The position numbers and the translations under genes are program-made. Shown piece after piece: positions 10,451 to 20,715 of a stretch of DNA of 64,000 nt. The first letter of the stretch is position 1. Every line of letters begins with the position of its first letter. Origin of the DNA: Bacteroides sp. (GTDB lineage: Bacteria > Bacteroidota > Bacteroidia > Bacteroidales > Bacteroidaceae); contig JAJBTC010000022.1 of the NCBI GenBank assembly GCA_020861095.1, positions 1 through 64,000 on the forward strand. Direction: 5' to 3'. The notes below the pieces were generated by a model. That model saw only the letters and a list, made by a program, of their open reading frames with translations. It was not told the origin of the DNA and made no database searches.

Positions 10451-10481
10451 TTGCTAAATCGGTCTATTTCATCTAATTTTG
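10451..10481 (+). promoter_or_regulatory. Promoter of the frd/sdh operon: TTG (-33) and TAATTTTG (-7)
   Basis: TTG 10451-10453, 20-nt spacer, TAATTTTG 10474-10481; fits the Bacteroidales -33/-7 pattern. Confidence 0.55.
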
Positions 10482-10551
10482 CATCCATTAAAAATGTGCA
10501 CAGGCTACGCATAAAATTCTAACAATTAAATAATTTAAAAATCAATCATTT

Positions 10552-11241
10552 ATGTGGTTAATTAATTCATCTGTAGGAAGGAAAGTGGTCATGAGTGTTA
10601 CGGGACTCGCCCTTATCCTCTTTCTGACATTTCACATGGCGATGAACCTTGTGGCTATCGTTTCGGCAGAAGCATACAATTTGATTTGTGAACTTCTCGG
10701 AGCCAACTGGTATGCCCTTGTCGCCACGATGGGATTAGGAGCACTTTTCGTGATCCACATTGTGTATGCTTTCTGGCTCACGTTGCAGAACCAAAAAGCA
10801 CGTGGAAGCGAACGGTATGCCGTTGTGGAAAAGCCTAAAAAAGTAGAATGGGCTTCACAGAACATGTTGGTTCTGGGTATCATTGTGATCCTGGGGCTTA
10901 TCCTGCACTTCTACAATTTCTGGTTCAAGATGCAGTTTGCCGAACTGATGGGTATTCATGATGCTGCTTCCAACGGAGGAATTTCTCCACACGACGGAAG
11001 CGCCTTCATCCGGCTGACATTCAGCAATCCCGTATTTGTTGTTCTTTATCTGGTTTGGCTGGCAGCGTTGTGGTTCCACCTGACTCACGGGTTCTGGAGC
11101 GCACTCCACACCATTGGCTGGAACAACAAGATCTGGTTCGAGCGCTGGAGAGTGATTTCCTATGTCTACTCCACCATTATCGTACTGGGTTTTGCTTCAG
11201 TGGTGATCATATTCTTTGTGAAATCGCTCTGCGGCTGCTGA
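10552..11241 (+). CDS. sdhC: Succinate dehydrogenase/fumarate reductase cytochrome b subunit
   Basis: Multi-TM protein MWLINSSVGRKVVMSVTGLALILFLTFHMAMNL; directly precedes flavoprotein and FeS subunits. Confidence 0.95.
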   Translation: MWLINSSVGRKVVMSVTGLALILFLTFHMAMNLVAIVSAEAYNLICELLGANWYALVATMGLGALFVIHIVYAFWLTLQNQKARGSERYAVVEKPKKVEWASQNMLVLGIIVILGLILHFYNFWFKMQFAELMGIHDAASNGGISPHDGSAFIRLTFSNPVFVVLYLVWLAALWFHLTHGFWSALHTIGWNNKIWFERWRVISYVYSTIIVLGFASVVIIFFVKSLCGC

Positions 11242-11274
11242 TCTCCAATTTAAAATCTTAAAACAGAAAAGATT

Positions 11275-13218
11275 ATGACTAAGATAGATTCAAAGATTCC
11301 TGAAGGCGCTTTAGCCGAAAAATGGACCAATTATAAAGCTCATCAGAAACTTGTTAACCCGGCAAACAAACGCCGTCTGGACGTGATCGTGGTAGGTACC
11401 GGTCTGGCCGGAGCTTCCGCAGCCGCCTCTTTAGGTGAAATGGGATTCAAAGTGTTTAACTTCTGCATCCAGGATTCTCCCCGGCGCGCGCACTCCATCG
11501 CGGCACAGGGGGGGATCAATGCGGCTAAGAATTACCAGAACGACGGAGACTCTGTATACCGTCTTTTCTACGATACCATTAAAGGGGGCGACTACCGTGC
11601 CCGTGAAGCCAATGTATACCGTCTGGCCGAAGTAGCCAACGCCATCATCGACCAGTGTGTGGCACAGGGAGTACCGTTTGCCCGTGACTACGGTGGTACC
11701 CTGGACAACCGCTCGTTCGGGGGTGCTCAGGTATCCCGTACGTTCTATGCCCGTGGCCAGACCGGACAGCAGTTGCTTCTGGGAGCTTACTCTGCACTGA
11801 GCCGCCAGGTACAGAAAGGAAACGTAAAGTTGTATACCCGTTACGAGATGCTGGAGCTGGTGATCATCGACGGCCGCGCCCGTGGGATCATTGCCCGCAA
11901 CTTAGTGACCGGTCAGCTGGAAAGATTCTCCGCTCATGCCGTAGTGATCGGTACCGGAGGATACGGAAACGCGTTCTTCCTCTCCACCAACGCCATGGGA
12001 TCCAACGGATCAGCGGCTATCCAGTGCTACCGCAAAGGAGCCTATTTCGCGAATCCCTGCTTTGCACAGATCCATCCGACCTGTGTGCCGGTACATGGCG
12101 AACAGCAGTCCAAACTGACGTTGATGTCCGAATCGTTGCGTAACGACGGACGTATCTGGGTTCCGAAAAAGATAGAAGATGCCAAAGCCCTGCAGGCAGG
12201 AACGAAAAAGGCGAATGACATTCCCGATGAAGATCGGGACTTCTACCTGGAACGCCGCTATCCGGCCTTCGGTAACCTGGTACCGCGCGACGTAGCTTCC
12301 CGTGCCGCCAAAGAACGTTGCGATGCCGGGTTCGGTGTCAACAACACAGGACTGGCCGTGTTCCTCGATTTCAAATACGCCATCGAACGTCTGGGCGAAG
12401 ATGTGGTACGTGACCGCTACGGAAACCTCTTCGATATGTACGAAGAGATCACAGACGAAGATCCGTACAAAGTACCGATGATGATCTATCCGGCCATCCA
12501 CTATACCATGGGAGGGATCTGGGTAGACTACGAACTGATGACCTCTATTCCGGGACTGTTTGCCATCGGTGAAGCCAACTTCTCCGACCACGGTGCCAAC
12601 CGTCTGGGAGCATCTGCCCTGATGCAGGGTCTGGCCGACGGATACTTCGTACTGCCTTATACCATCCAGAACTACTTAGCCGATCAGATCCAGGTACCCC
12701 GTTTCTCTACCGACCTGCCCGAATTCGTAAAAGCCGAAAACGAAGTATTGGAGAAAATGAAGAGGATCAAAGCAGTAGGCGGAAAGCACTCCGTAGATTC
12801 TATCCACAAAAAACTGGGCCACATCATGTGGGATTTCGTAGGAATGGCCCGTACCAAAGAATCGCTCCGGAAAGCGCTTACAGAGATCGAAGAGGTAGAA
12901 AAAGATTTCTGGAAAAATGTATTCATCCCCGGTGAGATAGATGATCTGAACATTGAACTGGAAAAAGCCCTTCGTCTGATCGACTTTATCGAAGTGGGTA
13001 AACTGATGGCTCTCGACGGACTGAACCGGGAAGAGTCTTGCGGCGGCCACTTCCGTGAAGAGTATCAGACACCGGAAGGAGAGGCATTGCGTGATGACGC
13101 GAACTTCTCGTATGTAGCTTGCTGGAAATATACCGGCGAGAACAAACAACCGGAACTTATCAAAGAAGATCTGAATTATCAGTTCGTGAAGGTTCAGACA
13201 CGTAATTACAAGGCTTAA
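11275..13218 (+). CDS. sdhA: Fumarate reductase/succinate dehydrogenase flavoprotein subunit
   Basis: [22 protein letters not shown] motif, [42 protein letters not shown]. Confidence 0.97.
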   Translation: MTKIDSKIPEGALAEKWTNYKAHQKLVNPANKRRLDVIVVGTGLAGASAAASLGEMGFKVFNFCIQDSPRRAHSIAAQGGINAAKNYQNDGDSVYRLFYDTIKGGDYRAREANVYRLAEVANAIIDQCVAQGVPFARDYGGTLDNRSFGGAQVSRTFYARGQTGQQLLLGAYSALSRQVQKGNVKLYTRYEMLELVIIDGRARGIIARNLVTGQLERFSAHAVVIGTGGYGNAFFLSTNAMGSNGSAAIQCYRKGAYFANPCFAQIHPTCVPVHGEQQSKLTLMSESLRNDGRIWVPKKIEDAKALQAGTKKANDIPDEDRDFYLERRYPAFGNLVPRDVASRAAKERCDAGFGVNNTGLAVFLDFKYAIERLGEDVVRDRYGNLFDMYEEITDEDPYKVPMMIYPAIHYTMGGIWVDYELMTSIPGLFAIGEANFSDHGANRLGASALMQGLADGYFVLPYTIQNYLADQIQVPRFSTDLPEFVKAENEVLEKMKRIKAVGGKHSVDSIHKKLGHIMWDFVGMARTKESLRKALTEIEEVEKDFWKNVFIPGEIDDLNIELEKALRLIDFIEVGKLMALDGLNREESCGGHFREEYQTPEGEALRDDANFSYVACWKYTGENKQPELIKEDLNYQFVKVQTRNYKA

Positions 13219-13231
13219 AAAACAGTACACA

Positions 13232-13987
13232 ATGGAAAAAAATATATCATTTACACTTAAAGTGTGGCGTCAGAAAGGCCCGAAAGCAAAAGGTGCCTTT
13301 GAATCTTATCCGATGAAAGATATCTCCGGCGACACGTCCTTCCTGGAAATGCTGGATATCCTCAACGAACAATTAGTAAGCTCGGGCAAAGAGCCGATCG
13401 TATTCGACCACGACTGCCGCGAAGGGATCTGTGGGATGTGTTCGCTCTATATCAACGGACATCCGCACGGACCGGCCACCGGAGCTACTACCTGTCAGAT
13501 CTATATGCGCCGTTTCAAAGACGGTGAGACGATCACTGTAGAGCCCTGGCGTTCAGCGGGATTCCCGGTGATCCGCGACCTGATTGTAGACCGCAACGCG
13601 TTCGACAAGATCATCCAGGCCGGCGGGTACGTAAGTGTCAATACCGGTGCTCCCCAGGATGCCAACGCCATACTGATCCCGAAAGAAGTAGCAGACGTTG
13701 CTATGGATGCCGCTTCCTGTATAGGATGCGGTGCCTGTGTAGCTGCCTGTAAGAACGGTTCGGCCATGCTGTTCGTATCTGCTAAGGTGAGTCAGCTCAA
13801 CCGTCTGCCTCAGGGAAAAGTAGAAGCATCACGCCGCGCGAAAGCCATGCTGTCCAAAATGGACGAGCTGGGCTTTGGTAACTGCACCAATACCCGCGCC
13901 TGTGAAGCCGAATGTCCGAAAAACATCTCTATCAGCCATATCGCCAAGTTGAATCGTGACTTCATCTGGGCCAAACTGAAAGACTGA
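13232..13987 (+). CDS. sdhB: Succinate dehydrogenase/fumarate reductase iron-sulfur subunit
   Basis: [60 protein letters not shown]. Confidence 0.97.
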   Translation: MEKNISFTLKVWRQKGPKAKGAFESYPMKDISGDTSFLEMLDILNEQLVSSGKEPIVFDHDCREGICGMCSLYINGHPHGPATGATTCQIYMRRFKDGETITVEPWRSAGFPVIRDLIVDRNAFDKIIQAGGYVSVNTGAPQDANAILIPKEVADVAMDAASCIGCGACVAACKNGSAMLFVSAKVSQLNRLPQGKVEASRRAKAMLSKMDELGFGNCTNTRACEAECPKNISISHIAKLNRDFIWAKLKD

Positions 13988-14018
13988 TTTTTTGATTGAT
14001 TTTCTCAGCACTTTACAT

Positions 14019-14054
14019 AAGAAAGTATTCCGTCACGGGATACTTTCTTTTTTA
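14019..14054 (+). terminator. Intrinsic terminator after sdhB
   Basis: AAGAAAGTATTCCG-TCA-CGGGATACTTTCTT followed by a T run. Confidence 0.85.
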
Positions 14055-14210
14055 TTACAGACTTCCTGGTGTCTTCTTCTGCTTATGAGGTCTTCTTTTG
14101 CTTAGCAGGCCTTCCTGTGCGTTAAAACCTTCCAGATAGACACACGGTTTCAAATATACATTCTACATTTACAGTGCACCAACCCACCAAATACACTCCC
14201 TCCCTATCAC

Positions 14211-14330
14211 ATGAAAAAGCATTATCTATGGGCTCTCTTATCTTCACTTATTCTTATCTGTAGTTGCAGTGCCGATGAGAAATTTGCCACTATCTCCATC
14301 CGGACCAACGAAATATCCCCCAACGAAACG
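14211..14330 (+). pseudogene. Truncated lipoprotein gene running into a dispersed repeat
   Basis: MKKHYLWALLSSLILICSCSADEKFATISIRTNEIS has a lipoprotein signal, then the sequence becomes repeat family A. Confidence 0.5.
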
Positions 14331-14590
14331 CAGCCACTGTTGTCCGCAACACGCCTGGCACAGGCTTACCATCGCCTGTGCCCTCGTAGCGTCAAGCGGA
14401 GTTTGTTGTCCGCCGACAAAAAATCAGGATGTGTCTGAGCAAAGCGGGTTTTTCGTGCCCGTCGCCGTACAGCAAACGAAGCAGCGAAGAGACACAAATC
14501 ATACATTATGCGATGTCTTTTCAATCGTAAATCGTAAATCCTTTTGTTTTTCTTTGCTTTGTTTCTTTGGCCTCCCAAAGAAATGAAGAT
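14326..14590 (+). repeat. Dispersed repeat family A copy 1
   Basis: Shares AACACGCCTGGnACAGGC..TCGCCT..GCGTCAAGCGGAGTTTGTTG..GCCGACAAAA..CAGGAT.TGTCTGAGC with copies near 16.2, 32.6 and 44.5 kb. Confidence 0.8.
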
Positions 14591-14607
14591 AAAATAATAT
14601 TACTTAA

Positions 14608-14654
14608 TACAATCAGAGGTCAGAGCAACCCCTTTGCTCCGACCCCTGATTGTA
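14608..14654 (-). terminator. Long hairpin at the 3' end of dprA
   Basis: TACAATCAGAGGTCAGAGCAA / TTGCTCCGACCCCTGATTGTA, 21-bp stem with two G-U-compatible mismatches. Confidence 0.75.
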
Positions 14655-15776
14655 TCAACCCAACCGATACACTCCCCCTGCCAGTGTCCTTATAATACCC
14701 TTCATCTCCATCTCAAACAACAAAGCAGACAACTTATAAACAGGGATATCCGTGGCCACCACCAACATATTGATCTGCATCTCTCCCCGTTCTCTCAACA
14801 GCGCCACTACCGCCTCTTCTTCCGGTGTAAGGTCGGCAAACAGAGAAGCCTGAACAGCATGTACAGATGCCGGATCCGATCGGTCAGCCGCCCATTTCAT
14901 TGCCCACACCAGATCTTCTGCAGACTCTATAAGAGCCGCTTTGTGATCACGCAGCAAGTGATTGCAGCCTGCGGACTGCTCGTCCGTCACACGTCCCGGA
15001 AACGCGAAACAATCCCGGTTATATCCGCCGGCTATCTCCGCCGTGATGAGAGAGCCTCCTTTGGCAGCAGACTCCACTACCAATGTAGCATCACTCATGC
15101 CGGCGATGATCCGGTTGCGGCTGACAAAGTTGTGACGATCCGGATTGGTTCCCGAAGGAAACTCGGTGAGCAACCCTCCCTTTTCAAGCATCTCCACAGC
15201 GGTTTGTCTGTGCACATACGGATAGATGCGGTCCAGTCCGTGAGCCAGTACTCCTACCGTAGCAAAGTCATTTTTCAGAGCCGCGCGATGCGAATGGATA
15301 TCAATCCCATAGGCCAGGCCACTCACCACCAGTACCTCCGGACAAAGATGTCGCAACTCTTCCAGAAAACGCAGACACAACCCTTTTCCGTATTCCGTAG
15401 CCTTACGTGTACCCACCATACTCAATACCCGGATCGCGTTGAGATCCGCATTTCCCTTGTAGTAAAGCACCAGCGGAGCATCGTCGCACTCCCTCAGACG
15501 TTCCGGATAGGCCGGGTCCGCAAGGGTCAGGCAACAGATGTTGTTTTTCCGGGTAAAGTCGTATTCCCTCCGGGCAAATTCCAGTGCCTGCGGACAATCC
15601 AGGGTCTCTATCAGCCGACGATGTACACCCGGTATCCGGTCCGGCAATTCGTTACGCAGACGAAATACATTTTCCGCGCTTCCCATTCCTTCGATCAGTT
15701 TCCTGCCCCAGACAGGGCCGATCCCCGGCACCTGCGTCAAAGCGATGCTATGGATCTTTTCTTCCGCAGGGATCAT
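14655..15776 (-). CDS. dprA: DNA-processing protein DprA
   Basis: SMVGTRKATEYGK, VVSGLAYGIDIHSHRAAL, GLDRIYPYVHR, FVSRNRIIAGMSDATLVVESAAKGGSLITAEIA Rossmann motifs. Confidence 0.96.
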   Translation of the reverse strand: MIPAEEKIHSIALTQVPGIGPVWGRKLIEGMGSAENVFRLRNELPDRIPGVHRRLIETLDCPQALEFARREYDFTRKNNICCLTLADPAYPERLRECDDAPLVLYYKGNADLNAIRVLSMVGTRKATEYGKGLCLRFLEELRHLCPEVLVVSGLAYGIDIHSHRAALKNDFATVGVLAHGLDRIYPYVHRQTAVEMLEKGGLLTEFPSGTNPDRHNFVSRNRIIAGMSDATLVVESAAKGGSLITAEIAGGYNRDCFAFPGRVTDEQSAGCNHLLRDHKAALIESAEDLVWAMKWAADRSDPASVHAVQASLFADLTPEEEAVVALLRERGEMQINMLVVATDIPVYKLSALLFEMEMKGIIRTLAGGVYRLG

Positions 15777-16177
15777 ATCAGGAAAGGAGCAAACAGCTGA
15801 TCGAACAAAGCACTCTCTCTCAAACGACCATCCACCACGCAGACGGTCTCCACAGAAGCACGAACCACTAATTTAAGGTCCTCTTTACGAAAAATATCCT
15901 GATGGAATACATATTTGATGCCTTCTTTCCGGAGGTAGAGTTTGGAAATGAATTCATCTCCGCTTTTTAAAGGAGTTTTGAATGCCATGTGGATACGTGC
16001 TACGACAGGATCTACTCCCTGCTCGTGCAAGCCGGCGAAACTCACTCCTAAGGAAGATAGGAATTCATGACGGGTATGTTCTAAGTAATGCTGGTAGTTG
16101 GCATTGTTCACAATTCCCTGTAAGTCGCATTCGTAATCACGCACTTTGAGTGTCAGTTCAAAAATGTATTTGTCCAT
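15773..16177 (-). CDS. Acyl-CoA thioesterase, 4HBT superfamily
   Basis: VRDYECDLQGIVNNANYQHYLEHTRHEFL hot-dog fold motif; overlaps dprA start by 4 nt. Confidence 0.9.
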   Translation of the reverse strand: MDKYIFELTLKVRDYECDLQGIVNNANYQHYLEHTRHEFLSSLGVSFAGLHEQGVDPVVARIHMAFKTPLKSGDEFISKLYLRKEGIKYVFHQDIFRKEDLKLVVRASVETVCVVDGRLRESALFDQLFAPFLI

Positions 16178-16209
16178 AGTCAGATAAGGAATAATTTAAA
16201 GTTTATTTT

Positions 16210-16490
16210 TTATTCTTCATTTCTTTGCTCCGCCAAAGAAACGAAGCAAAGAAAGGCGGCGCCTGGTCTCTCCGCTACTCTGTTTGCTGTACGCCTCTTC
16301 GCAGGATAAACTCGCTTCGCTCAGACAAATCCTGCTCTTTTGTCGGCATACAACAAACTCCGCTTGACGCTGCGAGACCAAAGGCGACAATACGCCTGTT
16401 CCAGGCGTGTTGTGGATGGCAATGGCTGCATTTCGTTGAGGTACGTTTGAGTGCATTTCGCTGGTTCGCATAACGAATGATCTTTAAATT
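16210..16490 (-). repeat. Dispersed repeat family A copy 2 (inverted)
   Basis: Reverse complement carries AACACGCCTGGAACAGGCGTATTGTCGCCTTTGGTCTCGCAGCGTCAAGCGGAGTTTGTTGTATGCCGACAAAAGAGCAGGATTTGTCTGAGCGAAGCGAGTTT. Confidence 0.85.
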
Positions 16491-16539
16491 GCAGATCTCT
16501 TGGTTGATTTTATCGACCAATATTTCTTTATGTATTTCC

Positions 16540-16605
16540 AATCGTACATCGTAATTAACTCTGCTGACCGTTGGTTGACTTCGTCGACCGTTGGTTCAGT
16601 AAATC
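16540..16605 (-). repeat. Dispersed repeat family D copy 1
   Basis: Reverse complement AACCAACGGTCGACGAAGTCAACCAACGGTCAGCAGAGTTAATTACGATGTACGATTGGAAA matches 50095-50165. Confidence 0.8.
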
Positions 16606-17856
16606 CTATTGCTCTCTCTGTTTTATCCGGAACAGCTTGTCGCTGGGACGCACTTTCTCCGGCACCTTCATGGAAAAGCGTTGTCCTTTTTTCACCGTAT
16701 CTACGGGCTTGAGATCCACACGAGCCTCTTCCAGGGTCAGGTAGACAGCTCCTGTAGTAGGACCGGTGATCAGCAGTTTATCACCTACATGGATTTCCGT
16801 AGCTTCCACAAGGAACTCTGCGACACCCAGATTACCAAAATACTTGATGCCTTTACCGGCATACACTTTGCGCTCGGTAGCTTCCGATCCGTAATTGCTG
16901 CTCCATTCTCCCAGGCGCTGCCCCAGGTAATAACCGTCCCAGAACCCGCGGTTGAAGACGGTTCTCAGGCGTTCGTCCCAGCGCGCGATCTTGTCCGGAG
17001 TGAATTCGTTACCTAACCAGGCCCGGATCGCCTCTTTGTAGCATTCAACTACAGTCCTTACATATTCCGGACCGCGGGCACGCCCTTCGATCTTGAAGAC
17101 CCTTACTCCGGCATCGATCATCTTATTGAGAAAATGGATCGACTTGAGGTCTTTGGGCGACATGATGTACTCATTGTCTACTTCCAACTCCACATCCGTT
17201 TCTTTGTCGCGTACCGTATAGGAGCGGCGGCATACCTGCATACACCCTCCGCGGTTGGCCGAACTCGCCATCTCATGCAGGGAGAGGTAACACTTTCCGG
17301 AGACAGCCATGCAGAGCGCTCCGTGACAAAACATCTCGATACGGATCTGCTTCCCGGAAGGGCCACAGATATCCTGCTCCCGGATCGCTTTGTAAATCTC
17401 CGCCACCTGATCCATATTCAACTCACGCGCCAGTACAACCACATCGGCAAACTGAGCGTAGAATTTCAACGCCTCCACATTGGAAATATTGAGCTGGGTA
17501 GAGAGGTGTATCTCCTGACCTACCGAGCGGGCATAACTCATCACAGCCACATCGGCCGCGATCACCGCGGAGATACCTGCCGCTTTGGCGGCATCCACAA
17601 GGGTGCGCATGGCAGCCAGGTCCTCGTCGTAAATAATCGTATTTACAGTCAGATAGCTTTTTATACCCTGTGCGTTGCAAAGTTGCGCGATCTCCTGTAG
17701 ATCCTCCAAAGTGAATGCACTCGAAGAGCGGGCACGCATATTCAGGTTCTCCACACCGAAGTAGACCGAATCTGCTCCGGCCTGTATGGCGGCAGCCAGC
17801 GACTCGCGGGAGCCCACAGGTGCCATTATTTCAAAGTCTTTTAATGTATATTCCAT
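16606..17856 (-). CDS. Peptidase U32 family protein (YegQ/TrhP-like)
   Basis: ImAPVGSRESLAAAIQAGADSVYFGVENLNMRARSSSAF; FCHGALCMAVSGKCYLS; ANRGGCMQVCRRSY. Confidence 0.93.
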   Translation of the reverse strand: MEYTLKDFEIMAPVGSRESLAAAIQAGADSVYFGVENLNMRARSSSAFTLEDLQEIAQLCNAQGIKSYLTVNTIIYDEDLAAMRTLVDAAKAAGISAVIAADVAVMSYARSVGQEIHLSTQLNISNVEALKFYAQFADVVVLARELNMDQVAEIYKAIREQDICGPSGKQIRIEMFCHGALCMAVSGKCYLSLHEMASSANRGGCMQVCRRSYTVRDKETDVELEVDNEYIMSPKDLKSIHFLNKMIDAGVRVFKIEGRARGPEYVRTVVECYKEAIRAWLGNEFTPDKIARWDERLRTVFNRGFWDGYYLGQRLGEWSSNYGSEATERKVYAGKGIKYFGNLGVAEFLVEATEIHVGDKLLITGPTTGAVYLTLEEARVDLKPVDTVKKGQRFSMKVPEKVRPSDKLFRIKQREQ

Positions 17857-17989
17857 CAATAAATCTGATTCCTTATTGTCCGGAAAGGCTGGTTCATCAT
17901 TCGATCAGTCCGTCTCCGTGTAGCCTCTCCATCCTACGTTCGGAGATCCTGAGCCCGATCTACTGAACGGGCTGCACGGATTCCCTCGG

Positions 17990-18236
17990 TACTTCGGAAA
18001 GCATCCGTGCCAGCTTTTTACATCTCCCATACTTTCTTATCAACAGCAGGGAACATCTCTGCCAGAGAACTTAGGACATAGGGGATCATGGATCGATACC
18101 TTCTGCCGCTCCGGATGCCTCCATACACTTCTTCAATTGGATCCGGTAAGAAGAGCCTGCTCCCTGAGCATGCAGGCCAGAATGCCCGCAAAAAGCCAGG
18201 GTTACCGCCAGGATCCACCCTGCTGCATTTTTTTCA
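17990..18236 (-). pseudogene. Decayed DUF2059-like secreted protein gene
   Basis: Stitching two frames gives MKKNAAGWILAVTLAFCGHSGLHAQGAGSSYRIQLKKCMEASGAAEGIDP + MIPYVLSSLAEMFPAVDKKVWEM; breaks at an A7 tract just after the ATG and near GATCCATGATCCCC. Confidence 0.5.
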
Positions 18237-18341
18237 TCTCATTTCCTCCCAAGTAAATACCTACGGGAATACAAAGGTACGCTTTTTTCCCTATTTTTGC
18301 AGCCATTATCGAGAACAGAAAACAACAACTATCCCTTTGCA

Positions 18342-19331
18342 ATGAAAATAGGTTCTATAGAATCAGGTAAATACCCGGTCTTTCTGGCACCCATGGAAGA
18401 TGTGACCGACCCCGCCTTCCGGTTGATGTGCAAACGTTTCGGAGCAGACATGGTGTACACGGAATTTGTATCCAGCGACGCACTGATCCGTCGTGTCAAC
18501 AAGACGCAGCAGAAACTCTCCATCAGCGACCAAGAAAGGCCCGTGGCCATACAAATCTATGGAAGAGAGACAGACGCCATGACAGAGGCGGCCCGCATCG
18601 TGGAAGAGGCCCGGCCCGATATCCTGGATCTGAACTTCGGCTGTCCGGTCAAGAAAGTGGCAGGCAAAGGGGCAGGAGCAGGGATGCTCCGCAACATCCC
18701 GAAGATGCTGGAGATCACACGTTCGGTAGTAGACGCCGTACAGATCCCCGTCACGGTAAAGACCCGCCTGGGGTGGGACGCAGACAATAAAGTCATCGTG
18801 GACCTGGCCGAACAGTTGCAGGATTGCGGCATTGCAGCCTTAGCCATTCACGGACGCACCCGGGCACAGATGTATACCGGCGAAGCCGACTGGACCCTGA
18901 TCGGAGAGGTAAAGAACAATCCGCGTATGCATATCCCCGTTATCGGGAATGGCGACATCACCTCTGCCGCCAAAGCCAGAGAGTATTTCGATCGCTACGG
19001 AGTAGATGCCATCATGATTGGACGGGGAAGTATCGGTCGCCCCTGGATCTTCAAAGAGGTAAAACACCTGCTGGAGACCGGAGAAGAACTGCCTCCATTG
19101 CCTTTCGAGTGGAAACTACAGACCCTGAAAGAACAGGTCATAAGCAGTGTGAAGAGACTGGACGAACGACGGGGTATCATTCACATCCGCCGCCACCTGG
19201 CTGCCACGCCCCTGTTCAAAGGAATACCGAACTTCCGGGAAACACGAATTGCCATGCTCCGCACCGAATCGGTAGAAGAACTTTTCCATATTTTTGATAC
19301 GATACAACCTCCCGCACAGGAAGAGGGATAA
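18342..19331 (+). CDS. dusB: tRNA-dihydrouridine synthase
   Basis: PVFLAPMEDVTDPAFRLMCKRFGADMVYTEF; LDLNFGCPVKKVAGKGAGAGML; VTVKTRLGW; AIHGRTRAQMYTGEADW. Confidence 0.95.
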   Translation: MKIGSIESGKYPVFLAPMEDVTDPAFRLMCKRFGADMVYTEFVSSDALIRRVNKTQQKLSISDQERPVAIQIYGRETDAMTEAARIVEEARPDILDLNFGCPVKKVAGKGAGAGMLRNIPKMLEITRSVVDAVQIPVTVKTRLGWDADNKVIVDLAEQLQDCGIAALAIHGRTRAQMYTGEADWTLIGEVKNNPRMHIPVIGNGDITSAAKAREYFDRYGVDAIMIGRGSIGRPWIFKEVKHLLETGEELPPLPFEWKLQTLKEQVISSVKRLDERRGIIHIRRHLAATPLFKGIPNFRETRIAMLRTESVEELFHIFDTIQPPAQEEG

Positions 19332-19909
19332 CAAATCCGATCCTTCTGAGATCACATCCGTTTATAGCAGATACAGAAAAGAACTGCCCTCAGCAATCCG
19401 ATATATATTTTCCAACAATTTAATGCCTGGATTTTAGTACGTATTACACTTGGTCCGTTCTCTGTTATTCCTTGTTTTCATCCCATCAGAATCAGGGAAG
19501 GGAATTAAATTCTCTCAGGATATTACAAGATCGTATTAACCGTACATCGTGTACCCTTTGATGATGGAAAAATGCAGAGAAGTATGCTGAACCAAAGAAG
19601 TAGCTGTAATTCTCTTTGTAAATTATAACCAACAATCAGCACAGCGAATAAAATAAAAGACCGAACAGAAGCTGACTATTCATCTTTTATTTCTATTCCG
19701 ATTTTTGTAAAAGCATCAGAACAGGAGTTACCGTTCTCTATCAAAAAATGAAACATAAATGTAATCGATATTTCGTTTTCTTTTCTCTTTTCCCTTTTTT
19801 CTGATGATCTCAACCATCCCATACAGAAACGTAACACTTTTTTCATTCCATAGTTACAGCAGTAAAGCGCTTTTTCTGTTATTTCAAGCACATTTTCAAA
19901 AAGAACGGT

Positions 19910-20715
19910 ATGACTAAACACCACAAAACGATCGTACTATCCGACCTGCACTTAGGCTCGAAATGGTCGAAGACCAAACCGGCTACACGTTTTCTGAAAA
20001 AAATTCCTGCGACACACTGATCCTGTGTGGTGATATCATAGATGGCTGGAGTATTATGCGCGGAAAAAAAGCCAAATGGAAAAAACAGCATACGACTTTC
20101 ATCAAACTGCTTCTGGACATCCAGCACCATACACGCATCATCTACATCCGTGGCAATCACGATGATTTCCTCGATCGTATGATCCCGATGCGTTTTCAGA
20201 ATATGGAAATCGTCAAAGACTATATTTATACCAGCCATGGAAAGAAATATTATGTAGCCCACGGAGATAGCTTCGATACCATCACTTCCCGGTTGAGCTG
20301 GCTGGCACACATAGGAGATGTAGGATATACCATGCTGTTGTGGCTCAATAAAATATACAACAACTACCGTGTGCGCAAAGGGTTGCCCTATTATTCGCTC
20401 TCCAAAAAGATCAAGAAAAAAGTAAAAGCCTCTGTTTCCTACATAAGTGATTTCGAAAAGCATCTGGTCGAAACAGCAAAGAGAAAACAATGCGACGGGG
20501 TAATATGCGGACACATACATCATGCGGAGATCAAAACTTATCAGGATATTCTATACCTGAACTCCGGAGATTGGGTAGAATCCCTCACCGCCCTGACTGA
20601 AGACGAAGCAGGTAACTGGCAGATAGCTACCTACGAATCTTTTCTAAAAGAACACCAGCAGGAAAAACAGGAGAAGAAAGAAAAACAAACCCGTAAATTG
20701 AAAATAGCGATATGA
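19910..20715 (+). pseudogene. Metallophosphoesterase (UDP-2,3-diacylglucosamine hydrolase-like), 5' end out of frame at an A7 tract
   Basis: ATG at 19910 gives MTKHHKTIVLSDLHLGSKWSKTKPATRFLKK; main frame 19963-20715 gives NSCDTLILCGDIIDGW...GNHDD...CGHIHHAE. A 7-A run at 19997-20003 separates them; eight As restore one ORF. Confidence 0.85.

Noticed and set aside
14269-14586. 105-aa ORF across repeat A copy 1
   Set aside because: Frame comes from the repeat; related ORFs appear in other copies in different frames.
14634-15800. 388-aa plus-strand ORF antisense to dprA
   Set aside because: Low-complexity H/R/Q-rich translation typical of antisense frames; DprA on the minus strand is clear.
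19676-19924. 82-aa minus-strand ORF upstream of the metallophosphoesterase
   Set aside because: AT-rich intergenic translation without motif; overlaps the restored start of the plus-strand gene.
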